64,000 nucleotides of DNA from Gemmatimonadota bacterium (GTDB taxonomy: Bacteria > Gemmatimonadota > Gemmatimonadetes > Gemmatimonadales > Gemmatimonadaceae), in assembly GCA_016182795.1 (NCBI GenBank), contig JACPFW010000037.1, positions 1 to 64,000 on the forward strand. The letters run 5' to 3'. Within the stretch, counting starts at the first letter, position 1. Every line of letters begins with the position of its first letter. The notes under the pieces are model-generated. The model ran no database searches, was not told the DNA's origin, and worked only from the letters and a program-made list of their open reading frames with translations. The translations under genes were made by a program, and so were the position numbers. This document shows positions 1-8,645 of the stretch, piece after piece.

Positions 1-90
1 GTCGTCGTGCGCGGCAGCGAGCGCGCGATGAAGGTGACCGACGCCAGCGATTTCGCCCGCGCGGAGGCCATGTATGGGCTCTCCGACTGA
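1..90 (+). CDS. ispD: 2-C-methyl-D-erythritol 4-phosphate cytidylyltransferase, C-terminal end (partial)
   Basis: Only the last 29 codons are inside the window, ending at TGA 88-90. The tail reads VVVRGSERAMKVTDASDFAR and then AEAMYGLSD. This fits the IspD C-terminus, where a Gly-rich stretch is followed by K-(V/I)-T, an acidic loop and an AEA helix. IspD makes CDP-methylerythritol in the MEP isoprenoid pathway. The frame overlaps the next gene by 17 bases, which suggests an operon. ispF lies about 60 kb away in this window. The call rests on a short tail, so another nucleotidyltransferase is possible. Confidence 0.6.
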   Translation, partial: VVVRGSERAMKVTDASDFARAEAMYGLSD

Positions 91-751
91 CCTGCGCCCC
101 GTCCCGTTCTGGTCGCCCGCGGAAATTGACGCGGCGATCCCGCGCGCCATAGCGCACGTGCAGGACGGCGGCCTGCTGGCGTATCCCACGGAGACCATTT
201 ACGGTTTTGGTGGCGCCATCGACACCGACGCGGTGGGCGCGTTGGTCGCGCTCAAGCACCGCCCGCCGGGCAAGCCGTTTCTGTTGCTTGTGTCGAGCAG
301 CGCCATGATTGGCCGGCTCGGGCTGCATATGACCAATGCGGCGTCGATGCTGGCGGCGCGCTTCTGGCCCGGACCGCTGACGCTGGTGTTGCGGGGCGCC
401 GAGAAACGCGTGCCCGCGCGGTTGCGGGGACCCGAGGGCGGGGTGGCGGTCCGTTGGACGTCGCATCCGGCGCTGCAGCGGCTCATCGCCTCGCTCGGCG
501 ATCCGCTGACGTCGACGAGCGCCAACGTGCCGCGCCAACCCGCGGCGCTCTCGGCCTCAGAGGTGATCATGAACTTTCCGCAGCAGATTGCGTCAGGCAG
601 AGTGATGGTGCTCGACGGCGGTCGCCTGGAGCCGTCGGATCCGTCCACGGTCGTGGACTGCACCGGAGCGCACCTGCGCGTCATCCGGCCAGGCGCGCTC
701 GCCGCCAGCACGCTGCGCGCCGTCGTCCCCGACCTCGTGGGTGATCAATGA
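74..751 (+). CDS. tsaC: L-threonylcarbamoyladenylate synthase (TsaC/Sua5/YrdC family)
   Basis: 225 residues forming one YrdC-like domain. It makes threonylcarbamoyl-AMP from Thr, bicarbonate and ATP for t6A37 tRNA modification. The family signature is present: AYPTETIYGFGG near residues 35-46, then KHRPPGKPF, WPGPLTL and TSTSAN. The extra Sua5 C-terminal domain is absent, so this is the short TsaC-like form. The ATG at 74 follows GGAGG at 63-67. The gene overlaps the upstream ispD end by 17 bases and the next gene by 4 (ATGA). Pairing with an LMW phosphatase gene matches the ywlC-ywlE neighbourhood of Bacillus. Confidence 0.92.
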   Translation: MGSPTDLRPVPFWSPAEIDAAIPRAIAHVQDGGLLAYPTETIYGFGGAIDTDAVGALVALKHRPPGKPFLLLVSSSAMIGRLGLHMTNAASMLAARFWPGPLTLVLRGAEKRVPARLRGPEGGVAVRWTSHPALQRLIASLGDPLTSTSANVPRQPAALSASEVIMNFPQQIASGRVMVLDGGRLEPSDPSTVVDCTGAHLRVIRPGALAASTLRAVVPDLVGDQ

Positions 752-1230
752 GTCGCAGCGTCCTGTTCGTGTGCACGGGCAACACCTGCCGCAGTCCGCT
801 GGCCGAGGCCATGGCCCGTCATCTCGCGGCAGAACGCGGATTGGCCGTGCGAATGTCCAGCGCTGGCACCAGCGCGCTTGGCGGGTCGCCGGCGTCGGAC
901 GGGTCGGTGCTGGTCGGGCTCGAACGCCGGCTCGACTTGTCCACGCATCGCGCCCGGTTGCTTACGGCGGGATTGGTGGACGAGGCGACGATCATTCTCT
1001 GCATGGCCCCCAGTCACGTGGCGGTCGCCGAGGCGCTGGGCGGCGGAGGGAAGACGCATCTGCTCACCGCGTTTGCGGACGAGTCCGCGAGCGGCAAGTC
1101 GGTGCACGATCCGTTCGGATCCGGGCTGAACTCCTACCGGCAGATGGCCGCCGAGCTGGACGTCGCGCTTCCCAAGGTCATCGCGCGCCTCGCCGGCGAT
1201 TCGAGAGGAATGACATCGGGGGCGCCGTGA
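748..1230 (+). CDS. ywlE: Low-molecular-weight phosphatase, probable protein-arginine phosphatase (YwlE-like)
   Basis: 160 residues, LMW-PTP fold. The P-loop is C9-TGNT-C14-R15-S16 with nucleophile Cys9 and Arg15. The general acid is Asp121 in a DPFGSG motif. Thr13 sits where Bacillus YwlE has Thr11, the residue known to favour phospho-arginine; phosphotyrosine LMW-PTPs usually have Ile or Leu there. The DPFG motif and the following SYRQMAAELD also resemble YwlE. Arginine-phosphatase activity is therefore inferred from one residue plus overall similarity; an arsenate reductase or tyrosine phosphatase remains possible. The start overlaps tsaC (ATGA) and the end overlaps aroE (GTGA). Confidence 0.8.
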   Translation: MSRSVLFVCTGNTCRSPLAEAMARHLAAERGLAVRMSSAGTSALGGSPASDGSVLVGLERRLDLSTHRARLLTAGLVDEATIILCMAPSHVAVAEALGGGGKTHLLTAFADESASGKSVHDPFGSGLNSYRQMAAELDVALPKVIARLAGDSRGMTSGAP

Positions 1231-2036
1231 ACCGACTGCCCGGACGCCTCGTGCTGCTCGGCCATCCGGTGGCCCACTCGCTCTCTCCGACGTTTCAGAA
1301 TGCGGCGCTGCAGCGCGCCGAGTTGCCGCTCACGTACGAGGCATTTGATATCGAGCCACGCCGGCTCGCCGAGGCGGTCGCGCGTCTTCGGGCCATTGCC
1401 GCCGCCGGCAACGTGACGGTGCCGCACAAGGAGGCGTTCGCCGCGCATTGCGACCGGCTGACGCCAATCGCCGAGCGTGTGGGGGCGGTGAACACGTTTT
1501 GGACGGAGGACGACGTCCTCGTCGGCGACAACACTGACGTCGGCGGCTTCGTGGAGGCGGTGAGTGACGCCTTCGGCGCGTCACGCGCGTGGCGAAAGGT
1601 GGCGCTCCTCGGGGCCGGCGGCGCCGCGGCCGCGGTGGCGGCAGCAGTCGAGCGCTGGCCCGCGTGCCAGCTCAGCGTCTGGTCGCGGACAGCTCAGCGC
1701 GGCCAACGCCTCAAGGCGCGGTTCCCCGAGACCGTGGTCGCCGCGCGTGTCGAGGCGGCGCTCGACGGCGCCGACCTGGTGGTCAACGCGACGCCGCTCG
1801 GACTGCACGCCGGCGACGAGCTGCCGGCGCCCGTGCATCTGCTCCCGCCGCGCTCGTGCGTGTACGACCTCACTTATGGCCAGCTCGAGACCGCGTGGAT
1901 TCTCGCGGCGCGGGCCGCCGGCCATCCGGCGGTGGACGGTCTGGGCATGCTGATTCATCAGGGCGCGCTCGCCTTTGAACGCTGGTTCGGAATCGCCCCT
2001 GACCGGAAAGCGATGTGGGCGTCAGTCCGGAGCTAA
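1227..2036 (+). CDS. aroE: Shikimate dehydrogenase
   Basis: 269 residues from a GTG start that overlaps the previous stop (GTGA). It reduces 3-dehydroshikimate with NADPH in chorismate synthesis. Visible motifs are the shikimate-binding HSLSP (17-21), catalytic Lys68 in NVTVPHKEA, Asn/Asp in NTDVGGF, the NADP loop GAGGAAAAV, NATPLGL, and the C-terminal Gln in MLIHQGALAFE. The open frame continues upstream to 741, but that part is antisense-like filler overlapping the phosphatase gene. Length is normal for AroE. The product feeds chorismate, which MqnA (58.3 kb) also uses. Confidence 0.93.
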   Translation: MNRLPGRLVLLGHPVAHSLSPTFQNAALQRAELPLTYEAFDIEPRRLAEAVARLRAIAAAGNVTVPHKEAFAAHCDRLTPIAERVGAVNTFWTEDDVLVGDNTDVGGFVEAVSDAFGASRAWRKVALLGAGGAAAAVAAAVERWPACQLSVWSRTAQRGQRLKARFPETVVAARVEAALDGADLVVNATPLGLHAGDELPAPVHLLPPRSCVYDLTYGQLETAWILAARAAGHPAVDGLGMLIHQGALAFERWFGIAPDRKAMWASVRS

Positions 2037-2836
2037 AGCCGGGCTGGCGCTCCACGCTGCGCGGCACCGTTGGCGCCGCGGCGCGTAGTGCGTGGCACGC
2101 GGGTCTCGCGCTTGCCGTGCCGCGCGCGTGCATCGTTTGCGGCGCGGCGATGCCCCTGCGCCCGGCGCGCCTTGTCTGCGGCGCGTGCGTCACGCGCGTC
2201 CCCGTGCTGCCGAAGCCGTGGTGCGCGCGCTGCGGCCATCCGCTGCAGCCGCGCGCCGCGGATGGCGCGCTGCCCGACTGTCCGCTCTGTCCGCTGCTCG
2301 ATTCTCGCTGCACACGGGCCCGCTCGGTCTGCTGGGTGCCGCACCTCCACAGCACGCCGCTGCTGGCGGCGCTCAAGTATCAGGGATGGTGGGGCATGGC
2401 CGACACCTTGGCTGACCTCATGGCTCGCGCGGGGCGGGACGTCGTGGCCGGGCTGCGCAATCCCGTGCTCGTCCCGGTGCCGCTCGCCCCGTCGCGCCTC
2501 CGCGAACGCGGCTACAACCAGAGCCTCCATCTCGCGCGCGCCCTCGGCCGTCGCGTCGGCGCACGCGTGCGTGACGATCTCATCGCGCGGACGCGTGCCA
2601 CCGTTTCACAGACGCAATTGACACCCGTTGAGCGCAGGGCGAACGTTCATAACGCGTTCGTCGTGCCGGCGCAGCGATCAGCCGCGGTTCGGGGGCTGTC
2701 GGTGGTGCTGGTCGACGACGTGCTCACCACGGGCGCCACGCTCAACGCGTGTGCTGAGGCACTGCTGGGGCAGGGCGCATCCGACATCAGGTACTGGACC
2801 TTCGGGCGGGCGCGCAGTGACGCCGACCGCCCGTGA
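2015..2836 (+). CDS. ComF family phosphoribosyltransferase-like protein
   Basis: 273 residues. The N-terminal third carries a cysteine-rich, zinc-ribbon-like region (CIVCG, CGAC, CARCG, CPLC). The C-terminal half is a type I phosphoribosyltransferase fold with the PRPP-binding loop [14 protein letters not shown]. ComF proteins take part in DNA uptake in naturally competent bacteria, but the molecular role is unsettled and no other competence gene is visible here. The start at 2015 overlaps aroE by 22 bases. A start at a later codon is possible, since the first 20 or so residues are not conserved-looking. Confidence 0.85.
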   Translation: MGVSPELKPGWRSTLRGTVGAAARSAWHAGLALAVPRACIVCGAAMPLRPARLVCGACVTRVPVLPKPWCARCGHPLQPRAADGALPDCPLCPLLDSRCTRARSVCWVPHLHSTPLLAALKYQGWWGMADTLADLMARAGRDVVAGLRNPVLVPVPLAPSRLRERGYNQSLHLARALGRRVGARVRDDLIARTRATVSQTQLTPVERRANVHNAFVVPAQRSAAVRGLSVVLVDDVLTTGATLNACAEALLGQGASDIRYWTFGRARSDADRP

Positions 2837-2856
2837 TCCCTACGGGAGCATCACAG

Positions 2857-3864
<1,008 letters not shown>

Positions 3865-3872
3865 GAGACGCC

Positions 3873-5072
3873 ATGGACAAGCGTACCGTCGCCGACCTGG
3901 CGCCGGCGGAGATGAAGGGGCGGCGTGCCCTCGTGCGAGTGGACTTCAATGTCCCGCTCGGCGAGGGCGGCGCAGTCACCGACGACACCCGCATTCGCGC
4001 CGCGTTGCCCACGCTCCAGCTGCTGATCAAGGGCGGCGCGCGCGTGGTGCTCTGCTCGCACCTCGGCCGCCCCAAGGGCGGTCCCGACCCCAAGTATTCG
4101 CTCGCGCCGGTCGCCAAGCGGCTGCAGGAACTGCTCGGCAAGCCGGTCGCGTTCTGCCCGGCCGTCGTCGGTCCGGAGGCCGAAGCCGCCTCCCGCGCCT
4201 TGAAGGATGGCGACGTGCTGCTGGTCGAGAACACCCGTTTTGAGAAGGGCGAAGAGAAGAACGACGCCGCGCTCGTCGAGGCGATGGCCAAGCTCGGCGA
4301 TTTCTACGTCAACGATGCGTTCGGCTCGGCGCATCGGGCGCATGCGAGCACTGAGGCAGTCGCCAAGCTGCTGCGTCCCGCGGTCGCCGGCCTGCTGATG
4401 CAGAAGGAACTGGACTATCTCGGCGGTGCGCTCGACAAGCCCAAGCGTCCGTTCGTCGCCGTGCTCGGCGGTTCAAAGATCTCCGGCAAGATCGACGTTA
4501 TCGAGGCGCTGCTGCCTAAAGTCGACGCCCTGCTCGTGGGCGGTGCCATGGCATGCACGTTCTACAAGGCGATGGGCCTCGAGACGGGGACGTCGCTCGT
4601 GGAGCCCGACCGAGTGGACATGGCCAAGGCGTTGGTGGAGCGCGCCGGCACCGTGTTGATTCTCCCGCACGACGCGGTGGTCGCGCCGGCGATTGCCGAG
4701 GGGGCCAAGGCCCACCAGGTGAAGCGCGATGCCATTCCCGCCTCCGAGGCGATGCTCGACATCGGGCCGGACACGGCACAGTCGTACGCGCGCGCGATTC
4801 TGAGCGCCAAGACGGTGGTGTGGAACGGACCAATGGGCGTCTTCGAGACGCCGCCGTTCGACAACGGCACCAACGTTGTCGCGCGCGCGATGGCCGAGGC
4901 GACGGCGAAGGGCTGCACGACGGTGGTGGGCGGCGGTGATTCGGCCGCGGCAGTGGAAGGCGCGGGATTGGCCGCGAAGATGAGTCACGTCTCGACGGGC
5001 GGCGGCGCCTCTCTCGAATTCCTCGAGGGAAAGGTGCTGCCCGGCGTCGCGGCCCTGGATGACCGAAAATGA
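3873..5072 (+). CDS. pgk: Phosphoglycerate kinase
   Basis: 399 residues, the usual monomeric length. It transfers phosphate between 1,3-bisphosphoglycerate and ADP. Visible motifs are RVDFNVPL near the N-terminus, the basic substrate region [23 protein letters not shown], the nucleotide-domain [11 protein letters not shown] and the C-terminal [13 protein letters not shown] 3873 has AGGAG at 3863-3867. An in-frame upstream extension to 3792 lies inside gap and is rejected. The stop overlaps tpiA by 4 bases. Confidence 0.97.
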   Translation: MDKRTVADLAPAEMKGRRALVRVDFNVPLGEGGAVTDDTRIRAALPTLQLLIKGGARVVLCSHLGRPKGGPDPKYSLAPVAKRLQELLGKPVAFCPAVVGPEAEAASRALKDGDVLLVENTRFEKGEEKNDAALVEAMAKLGDFYVNDAFGSAHRAHASTEAVAKLLRPAVAGLLMQKELDYLGGALDKPKRPFVAVLGGSKISGKIDVIEALLPKVDALLVGGAMACTFYKAMGLETGTSLVEPDRVDMAKALVERAGTVLILPHDAVVAPAIAEGAKAHQVKRDAIPASEAMLDIGPDTAQSYARAILSAKTVVWNGPMGVFETPPFDNGTNVVARAMAEATAKGCTTVVGGGDSAAAVEGAGLAAKMSHVSTGGGASLEFLEGKVLPGVAALDDRK

Positions 5073-5818
5073 AACAGCCGATCTTTGCCGCCAATTGGAA
5101 GATGAATCACGCGCCGGCCGACGCGACCGCGTTCATGCGCGCGTTTCTCGCGCACTTCGGCAAGCGCCAGGATCGCAGCGTGATCTTCTTCCCTCCGGCG
5201 CTCTCGTTTGGCGCCGTGGTTGGCGCGCTCAAGGATCGGCCCGACATTCAGCTCGGCGTGCAGAACATCTACTGGGAAGACAAGGGCGCGTTCACGGGTG
5301 AGAACTCGGCGACGATCGCGCGCAGCTCGGGGGCCAAGTACGTGCTCGTCGGGCACTCGGAGCGGCGCCACATCTTTGGCGAAACCGACGAGGAGACGGG
5401 CAAGAAAGTAGCTGCGGCAACGCGCGCCGGCCTGACGCCCATCGTCTGCGTCGGCGAGACGCTGGCGCAGCGCGAGGCTGGCGAGACCGAGCAGGTGGTG
5501 TTGCGCCAACTGCGGGCCGCGCTGGCCGGCGTGAAGAGCGCCGACGCGGGCAACGCGATTGTCGCCTACGAGCCGGTTTGGGCCATTGGCACCGGCAAGA
5601 CCGCGACGCCCGCTGACGCCAACGCCGTGCATCAGGCGATTCGCGCGGAACTGCACGCGTTACTCGACAGCGGCAGCCTCGCCGTCCCGATTCTCTACGG
5701 CGGATCCGTGAATCGCGGCAATGCGGCTGACCTGCTGGCCGTCCCAGACGTTGATGGACTGCTGGTTGGAGGCGCGAGTCTGGACGCCGAAGGGTGGGCG
5801 TCCATCGTCCTCACTTGA
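5069..5818 (+). CDS. tpiA: Triosephosphate isomerase
   Basis: 249 residues, full length. It interconverts dihydroxyacetone phosphate and glyceraldehyde-3-phosphate. The active-site set is visible: Asn and Lys in ANWKMN, His in VGHSERR, Glu in [14 protein letters not shown], and the phosphate loop YGGSVN near the end. It starts inside the pgk stop (ATGA overlap), which indicates translational coupling. About 60 bases separate it from secG. Confidence 0.97.
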   Translation: MKQPIFAANWKMNHAPADATAFMRAFLAHFGKRQDRSVIFFPPALSFGAVVGALKDRPDIQLGVQNIYWEDKGAFTGENSATIARSSGAKYVLVGHSERRHIFGETDEETGKKVAAATRAGLTPIVCVGETLAQREAGETEQVVLRQLRAALAGVKSADAGNAIVAYEPVWAIGTGKTATPADANAVHQAIRAELHALLDSGSLAVPILYGGSVNRGNAADLLAVPDVDGLLVGGASLDAEGWASIVLT

Positions 5819-5877
5819 TTCGGAGCGCTAAGTCGCTTACGATTCAAGGCTTACCTACAGATTCACCCGGGACCTCG

Positions 5878-6276
5878 ATGTTCACAAGATTTCTCGTCAT
5901 TCTGCTGATTCTCGACAGCGTCGTGCTCGTCGCGGCCATCCTGCTCCAGAGCGGGAAGGGCGGCGGACTGGCCGCGAGCTTCGGCGGGGCGTCTTCATCC
6001 GCTGACTCGCTGCTCGGCACGCGTCAGGCCGGCAACCTGCTGACCAAGACCAGCTGGTGGGCGGGCGGCATCTTCATTCTGCTCGCGTTCATTCTCCAGG
6101 TCGCGTCGGCCCGCGGTCGCACGCCGACCTCGGTGCTCGATCAGGCTGTTGCGGTGCCGCCGCCGGCCCCGACGGCGCCTGCCACGCAGCAGGGCGGCGC
6201 GTCGCAGTCGGTCGTCCCGCTGCAGTCGGCTCCCGCCGCGCCGGCACCAGCGGCGCCCGCTCCGACCAAGCCCTGA
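5878..6276 (+). CDS. secG: Preprotein translocase subunit SecG
   Basis: 132 residues. Two transmembrane helices (about residues 3-22 and 58-76) flank the conserved SecG loop LLQSGKGGGLAASFGG and LLGTR. SecG assists SecYE during Sec export. The tail from about residue 85 is Pro/Ala/Gln-rich and low in complexity, as in many SecG proteins. I used ATG 5878; the in-frame ATG at 5794 lies within tpiA. The tpiA-secG adjacency is typical. Confidence 0.93.
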   Translation: MFTRFLVILLILDSVVLVAAILLQSGKGGGLAASFGGASSSADSLLGTRQAGNLLTKTSWWAGGIFILLAFILQVASARGRTPTSVLDQAVAVPPPAPTAPATQQGGASQSVVPLQSAPAAPAPAAPAPTKP

Positions 6277-6283
6277 CGGCGAA

Positions 6284-7393
6284 GTGACGAATCTTCTCGA
6301 TGAGAAGCCGGGGTTCCTCCTCCTCGAGGATGGAACCCTTTTTCGTGGGCGGCTCGCGGCGCCGGTCACGGCCCCGTCGGTCGCCGAGGTGGTGTTCACC
6401 ACGAATATGAGCGGCTATCAGGAGGTCTTCACCGACCCCTCGTTCCGCGGTCAGATCGTGGTGATGACGGCCCCGATGATCGGCAACTACGGCATCAACC
6501 TCGACGACCCCGAGTCTGAGCGCCCGCAGATCAATGGCATCGTGGTGCGGGAGCTGTCGCCGACCTTCTCCAACTGGCGCGCCTCAGGGAGTCTCTTGGA
6601 TTACCTTGCTAGCGCCCAAGTGCCTATCCTCACTGATGTTGACACGCGTCGGTTGACACGGCACTTGAGGACCGTCGGCGTTCTTCGCGGCGTTATTGCC
6701 GCAGGCCACGACATCGGGAAGGACGTCCTCGCGGCGCTCGACTCCTGCCCGCCGATGACTGGGCTCGACTTGGCGTCGGTGGTGACCACCGAGAAGCCGT
6801 ATGAGTGGTGCGCCGGCGCCGGACCGCACATCGTGGCGATCGATTACGGCGTCAAGCGCAATATCCTGCGTCTGTTCGAGGAGCGTGGCTGCCGAGTCAC
6901 CGTGGTGCCGTCAACGACCACGCCTGACGCAGTGCTCGCGCTGCGGCCGGATGGCGTGTTCCTCTCCAACGGGCCAGGGGATCCGGAGGCGGTGACGTAC
7001 GCGCCCGCGATCATCAAGTCGTTGGCGGAGCGCCGGATTCCGATTTTCGGCATCTGCCTTGGGCACCAGTTGCTGGGTCTCACCTTTGGCGGCCGCACGA
7101 CGAAACTGCCGTACGGACATCGCGGCGGGAACCATCCGGTCAAGGATCTTGCCACCGGCAAGGTCTTGATCACGGCGCAGAACCACGGGTTCGCGGTTGA
7201 GGGCGGGGTGGACGGCATTCCCGGCGCCCCGGACCTCGAAGTGACGCACGTCAACCTCAACGACGGTACAATTGAGGGGCTGCGCCACAAGTCGTTGCCA
7301 ATCTTCGCGGTGCAGTATCACCCCGAGGCGGCACCCGGGCCGCACGACGCAAGGCCGCTCTTTGACGACTTCATGAAGGCTGTGCACGCGTAA
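6284..7393 (+). CDS. carA: Carbamoyl-phosphate synthase small subunit (glutaminase)
   Basis: 369 residues from GTG 6284, seven bases after secG. It hydrolyses glutamine and channels ammonia to CarB for pyrimidine and arginine synthesis. The N-terminal CarA domain starts with FLLLEDGTLFRGR and includes FTTNMSGYQEVFTDPSF. The class I amidotransferase domain has the nucleophile in FGICLGHQLLGL and the His/Glu pair in YHPEAAPGPHD. The frame is open back to 6149 within secG, but homology-like sequence begins only at 6284. carB is not adjacent in this window. Confidence 0.95.
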   Translation: MTNLLDEKPGFLLLEDGTLFRGRLAAPVTAPSVAEVVFTTNMSGYQEVFTDPSFRGQIVVMTAPMIGNYGINLDDPESERPQINGIVVRELSPTFSNWRASGSLLDYLASAQVPILTDVDTRRLTRHLRTVGVLRGVIAAGHDIGKDVLAALDSCPPMTGLDLASVVTTEKPYEWCAGAGPHIVAIDYGVKRNILRLFEERGCRVTVVPSTTTPDAVLALRPDGVFLSNGPGDPEAVTYAPAIIKSLAERRIPIFGICLGHQLLGLTFGGRTTKLPYGHRGGNHPVKDLATGKVLITAQNHGFAVEGGVDGIPGAPDLEVTHVNLNDGTIEGLRHKSLPIFAVQYHPEAAPGPHDARPLFDDFMKAVHA

Positions 7394-7422
7394 GCGACGC
7401 CCAGTATTTGTGTTAGCGACAG

Positions 7423-7456
7423 CGCCCGGTTTCCAGTGTTTTCTGGATGCCGGGCG
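7423..7456 (+). terminator. Hairpin after carA, possible terminator
   Basis: CGCCCGG (7423-7429) pairs with CCGGGCG (7450-7456), and an inner TCCAG/CTGGA stem sits across a small internal loop. Only a weak T-rich stretch follows, so termination may be partial. It separates carA from the HU promoter. Confidence 0.5.
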
Positions 7457-7465
7457 TCTTGATGC

Positions 7466-7494
7466 TTGACACAATCGACGTAACATCCTACGTT
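7466..7494 (+). promoter_or_regulatory. Promoter of the HU gene
   Basis: A perfect TTGACA (7466-7471) is followed after 17 bases by TACGTT (7489-7494). The same -10-like hexamer at the same spacing occurs before the S9 peptidase and yceD genes, which supports it as a real element in this genome. Transcription would start near 7501, leaving a short leader with AGGAAGG before ATG 7536. Confidence 0.6.
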
Positions 7495-7509
7495 TTCATC
7501 AGTTACGTC
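7477..7509. repeat. 8-bp inverted repeat around the hup promoter -10
   Basis: GACGTAAC (7477-7484) and its exact complement GTTACGTC (7502-7509) are separated by 17 bases that contain the -10-like element. It could be an operator or a leader hairpin; the sequence alone cannot decide. Confidence 0.5.
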
Positions 7510-7535
7510 ATGCCGAGCCCCTTCCGAGGAAGGAA

Positions 7536-7856
7536 ATGACCAAAGCTGATCTCGTCGAGCGTGTCACCGAGGCGATCGAACAGACGTCCGGGCCGATGAT
7601 TTCCAAGAAGGACTGCGCCCGCGTGGTGGACGCGTTCCTCGACGCCATCAAGGATGCGCTCAAGGAGCAGCGCAACATCGAGGTGCGCGGGTTCGGCACC
7701 TTCAAGATCCGTCAGCGCAAGACCCGGATGGCGCGCAATCCGCGCACCGGCGCGCCGGTTGAAGTCTCGGCGCGTCCCGTTCCGGTGTTCAAGCCGTCCA
7801 AGGAGCTGCGCGCGATGGTCGCCGGTGTGGACGAGTCGGAACTCACTGACGACTAA
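7536..7856 (+). CDS. hup: HU/IHF-family DNA-binding protein
   Basis: 106 residues, a little longer than the usual 90. It is a histone-like protein that bends and compacts DNA as a dimer. MTKADLVERV opens the dimerisation helices. The beta-arm signature VEVRGFGTFKIRQRK, then RNPRTG and PVFKPSKEL, is intact. An acidic tail (DESELTDD) extends the C-terminus. AGGAAGG directly before the ATG is a strong ribosome site. The gene stands alone, with its own promoter and a clear terminator. HU versus IHF subunit cannot be settled from sequence. Confidence 0.94.
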   Translation: MTKADLVERVTEAIEQTSGPMISKKDCARVVDAFLDAIKDALKEQRNIEVRGFGTFKIRQRKTRMARNPRTGAPVEVSARPVPVFKPSKELRAMVAGVDESELTDD

Positions 7857-7875
7857 CGGGATAGCCAGTTGTTCG

Positions 7876-7916
7876 CGGCCTCGGAGGCGTTCTACGCGCT
7901 CCGAGGCCGTTTGATT
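7876..7916 (+). terminator. Rho-independent terminator after hup
   Basis: An 11-bp stem pairs CGGCCTCGGAG (7876-7886) with CTCCGAGGCCG (7899-7909). It is followed by TTTGATTTT, twenty bases after the hup stop. Confidence 0.85.
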
Positions 7917-7962
7917 TTGCGTAGCACACGGCGCTATCCGCTGGCCGTGCCTCCCCGTTAGA

Positions 7963-8217
7963 ATGCAGACTATGCTCACCTTTGACGTTCTGCTCTTCGC
8001 GTCCTACGCCGATGCGGCCGGTTCGTCGAGCATTCGGGTGACGGTTCCTCCCGGCGCGGCGGTGCAGGACGTGCTCGACGCGGTACGCGTGGCCGCGCCC
8101 GCGCTGTCACTGCCCACGCGCCCCCTCGTGGCTGTGAACCATCGCTACGCGAAGGCAGACGTCGCGGTGGCCGCCGGCGACGAGTTGGCGCTCATTCCGC
8201 CGGTCGCGGGGGGCTGA
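7963..8217 (+). CDS. moaD: Molybdopterin synthase sulfur carrier subunit
   Basis: 84 residues, ubiquitin-like beta-grasp fold. It carries the C-terminal thiocarboxylate used by MoaE to make molybdopterin. The required Gly-Gly end is present (IPPVAGG), as is the family core FASYADAAG and VNHRYA. ATG 7972 would give the more typical MLTF start; neither ATG has a clear ribosome site. The stop overlaps the moaE start (TGATG). moaD, moaE and moaA form a coupled set; moaC and the later cofactor genes are not in the window. Confidence 0.88.
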   Translation: MQTMLTFDVLLFASYADAAGSSSIRVTVPPGAAVQDVLDAVRVAAPALSLPTRPLVAVNHRYAKADVAVAAGDELALIPPVAGG

Positions 8218-8645
8218 TGCGCACGGCGCTCGTCGGCAAGCCCATCGACGTGGCGGCGATCGCCGCCGAGGTCGTCTCGCCGGAGGATGGCGCGCTGTCG
8301 CTGTTCATCGGCACGGTGCGCAACAGCAATCAGGGCCGGGCGGTGGACGCCATCGAGTACAACGTCTACGCGCCGATGGCCGAGCGCGAGATGACGGCGC
8401 TCGCGCACGAAGCGGCGGCGCAGTTTGGCACGTCGCATATCGTCATCGAGCATCGCACCGGCTACGTGGCGCTCGGCGAGGCCAGCGTGGCCATTGCCGT
8501 GGCGCATCCGCACCGCGCGAACGCCATGGACGCGTCGCGCTGGATCATCGAGGCGCTCAAGACGCGGGTGCCGATCTGGAAACTCGAGCACTACACCGAC
8601 GGGACGCGCGAGTGGGTGGAACACGGGCAGGTGCCCCATGCGTGA
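8217..8645 (+). CDS. moaE: Molybdopterin synthase catalytic subunit
   Basis: 142 residues, about the family length. With MoaD it inserts two sulfurs into precursor Z (cPMP). Conserved features are FIGTVRNSNQGR, the central YNVYAPMAE, GYVALGEASVAIAVAHPHR and the active-site Lys region KTRVPIWKLEHY. It starts within the moaD stop and overlaps moaA by eight bases. Confidence 0.95.
   Translation: MRTALVGKPIDVAAIAAEVVSPEDGALSLFIGTVRNSNQGRAVDAIEYNVYAPMAEREMTALAHEAAAQFGTSHIVIEHRTGYVALGEASVAIAVAHPHRANAMDASRWIIEALKTRVPIWKLEHYTDGTREWVEHGQVPHA

Noticed and set aside
741-1226. Longer aroE frame starting at 741
   Set aside because: The extension overlaps the phosphatase gene and lacks any AroE features; the GTG at 1227 gives the normal length.
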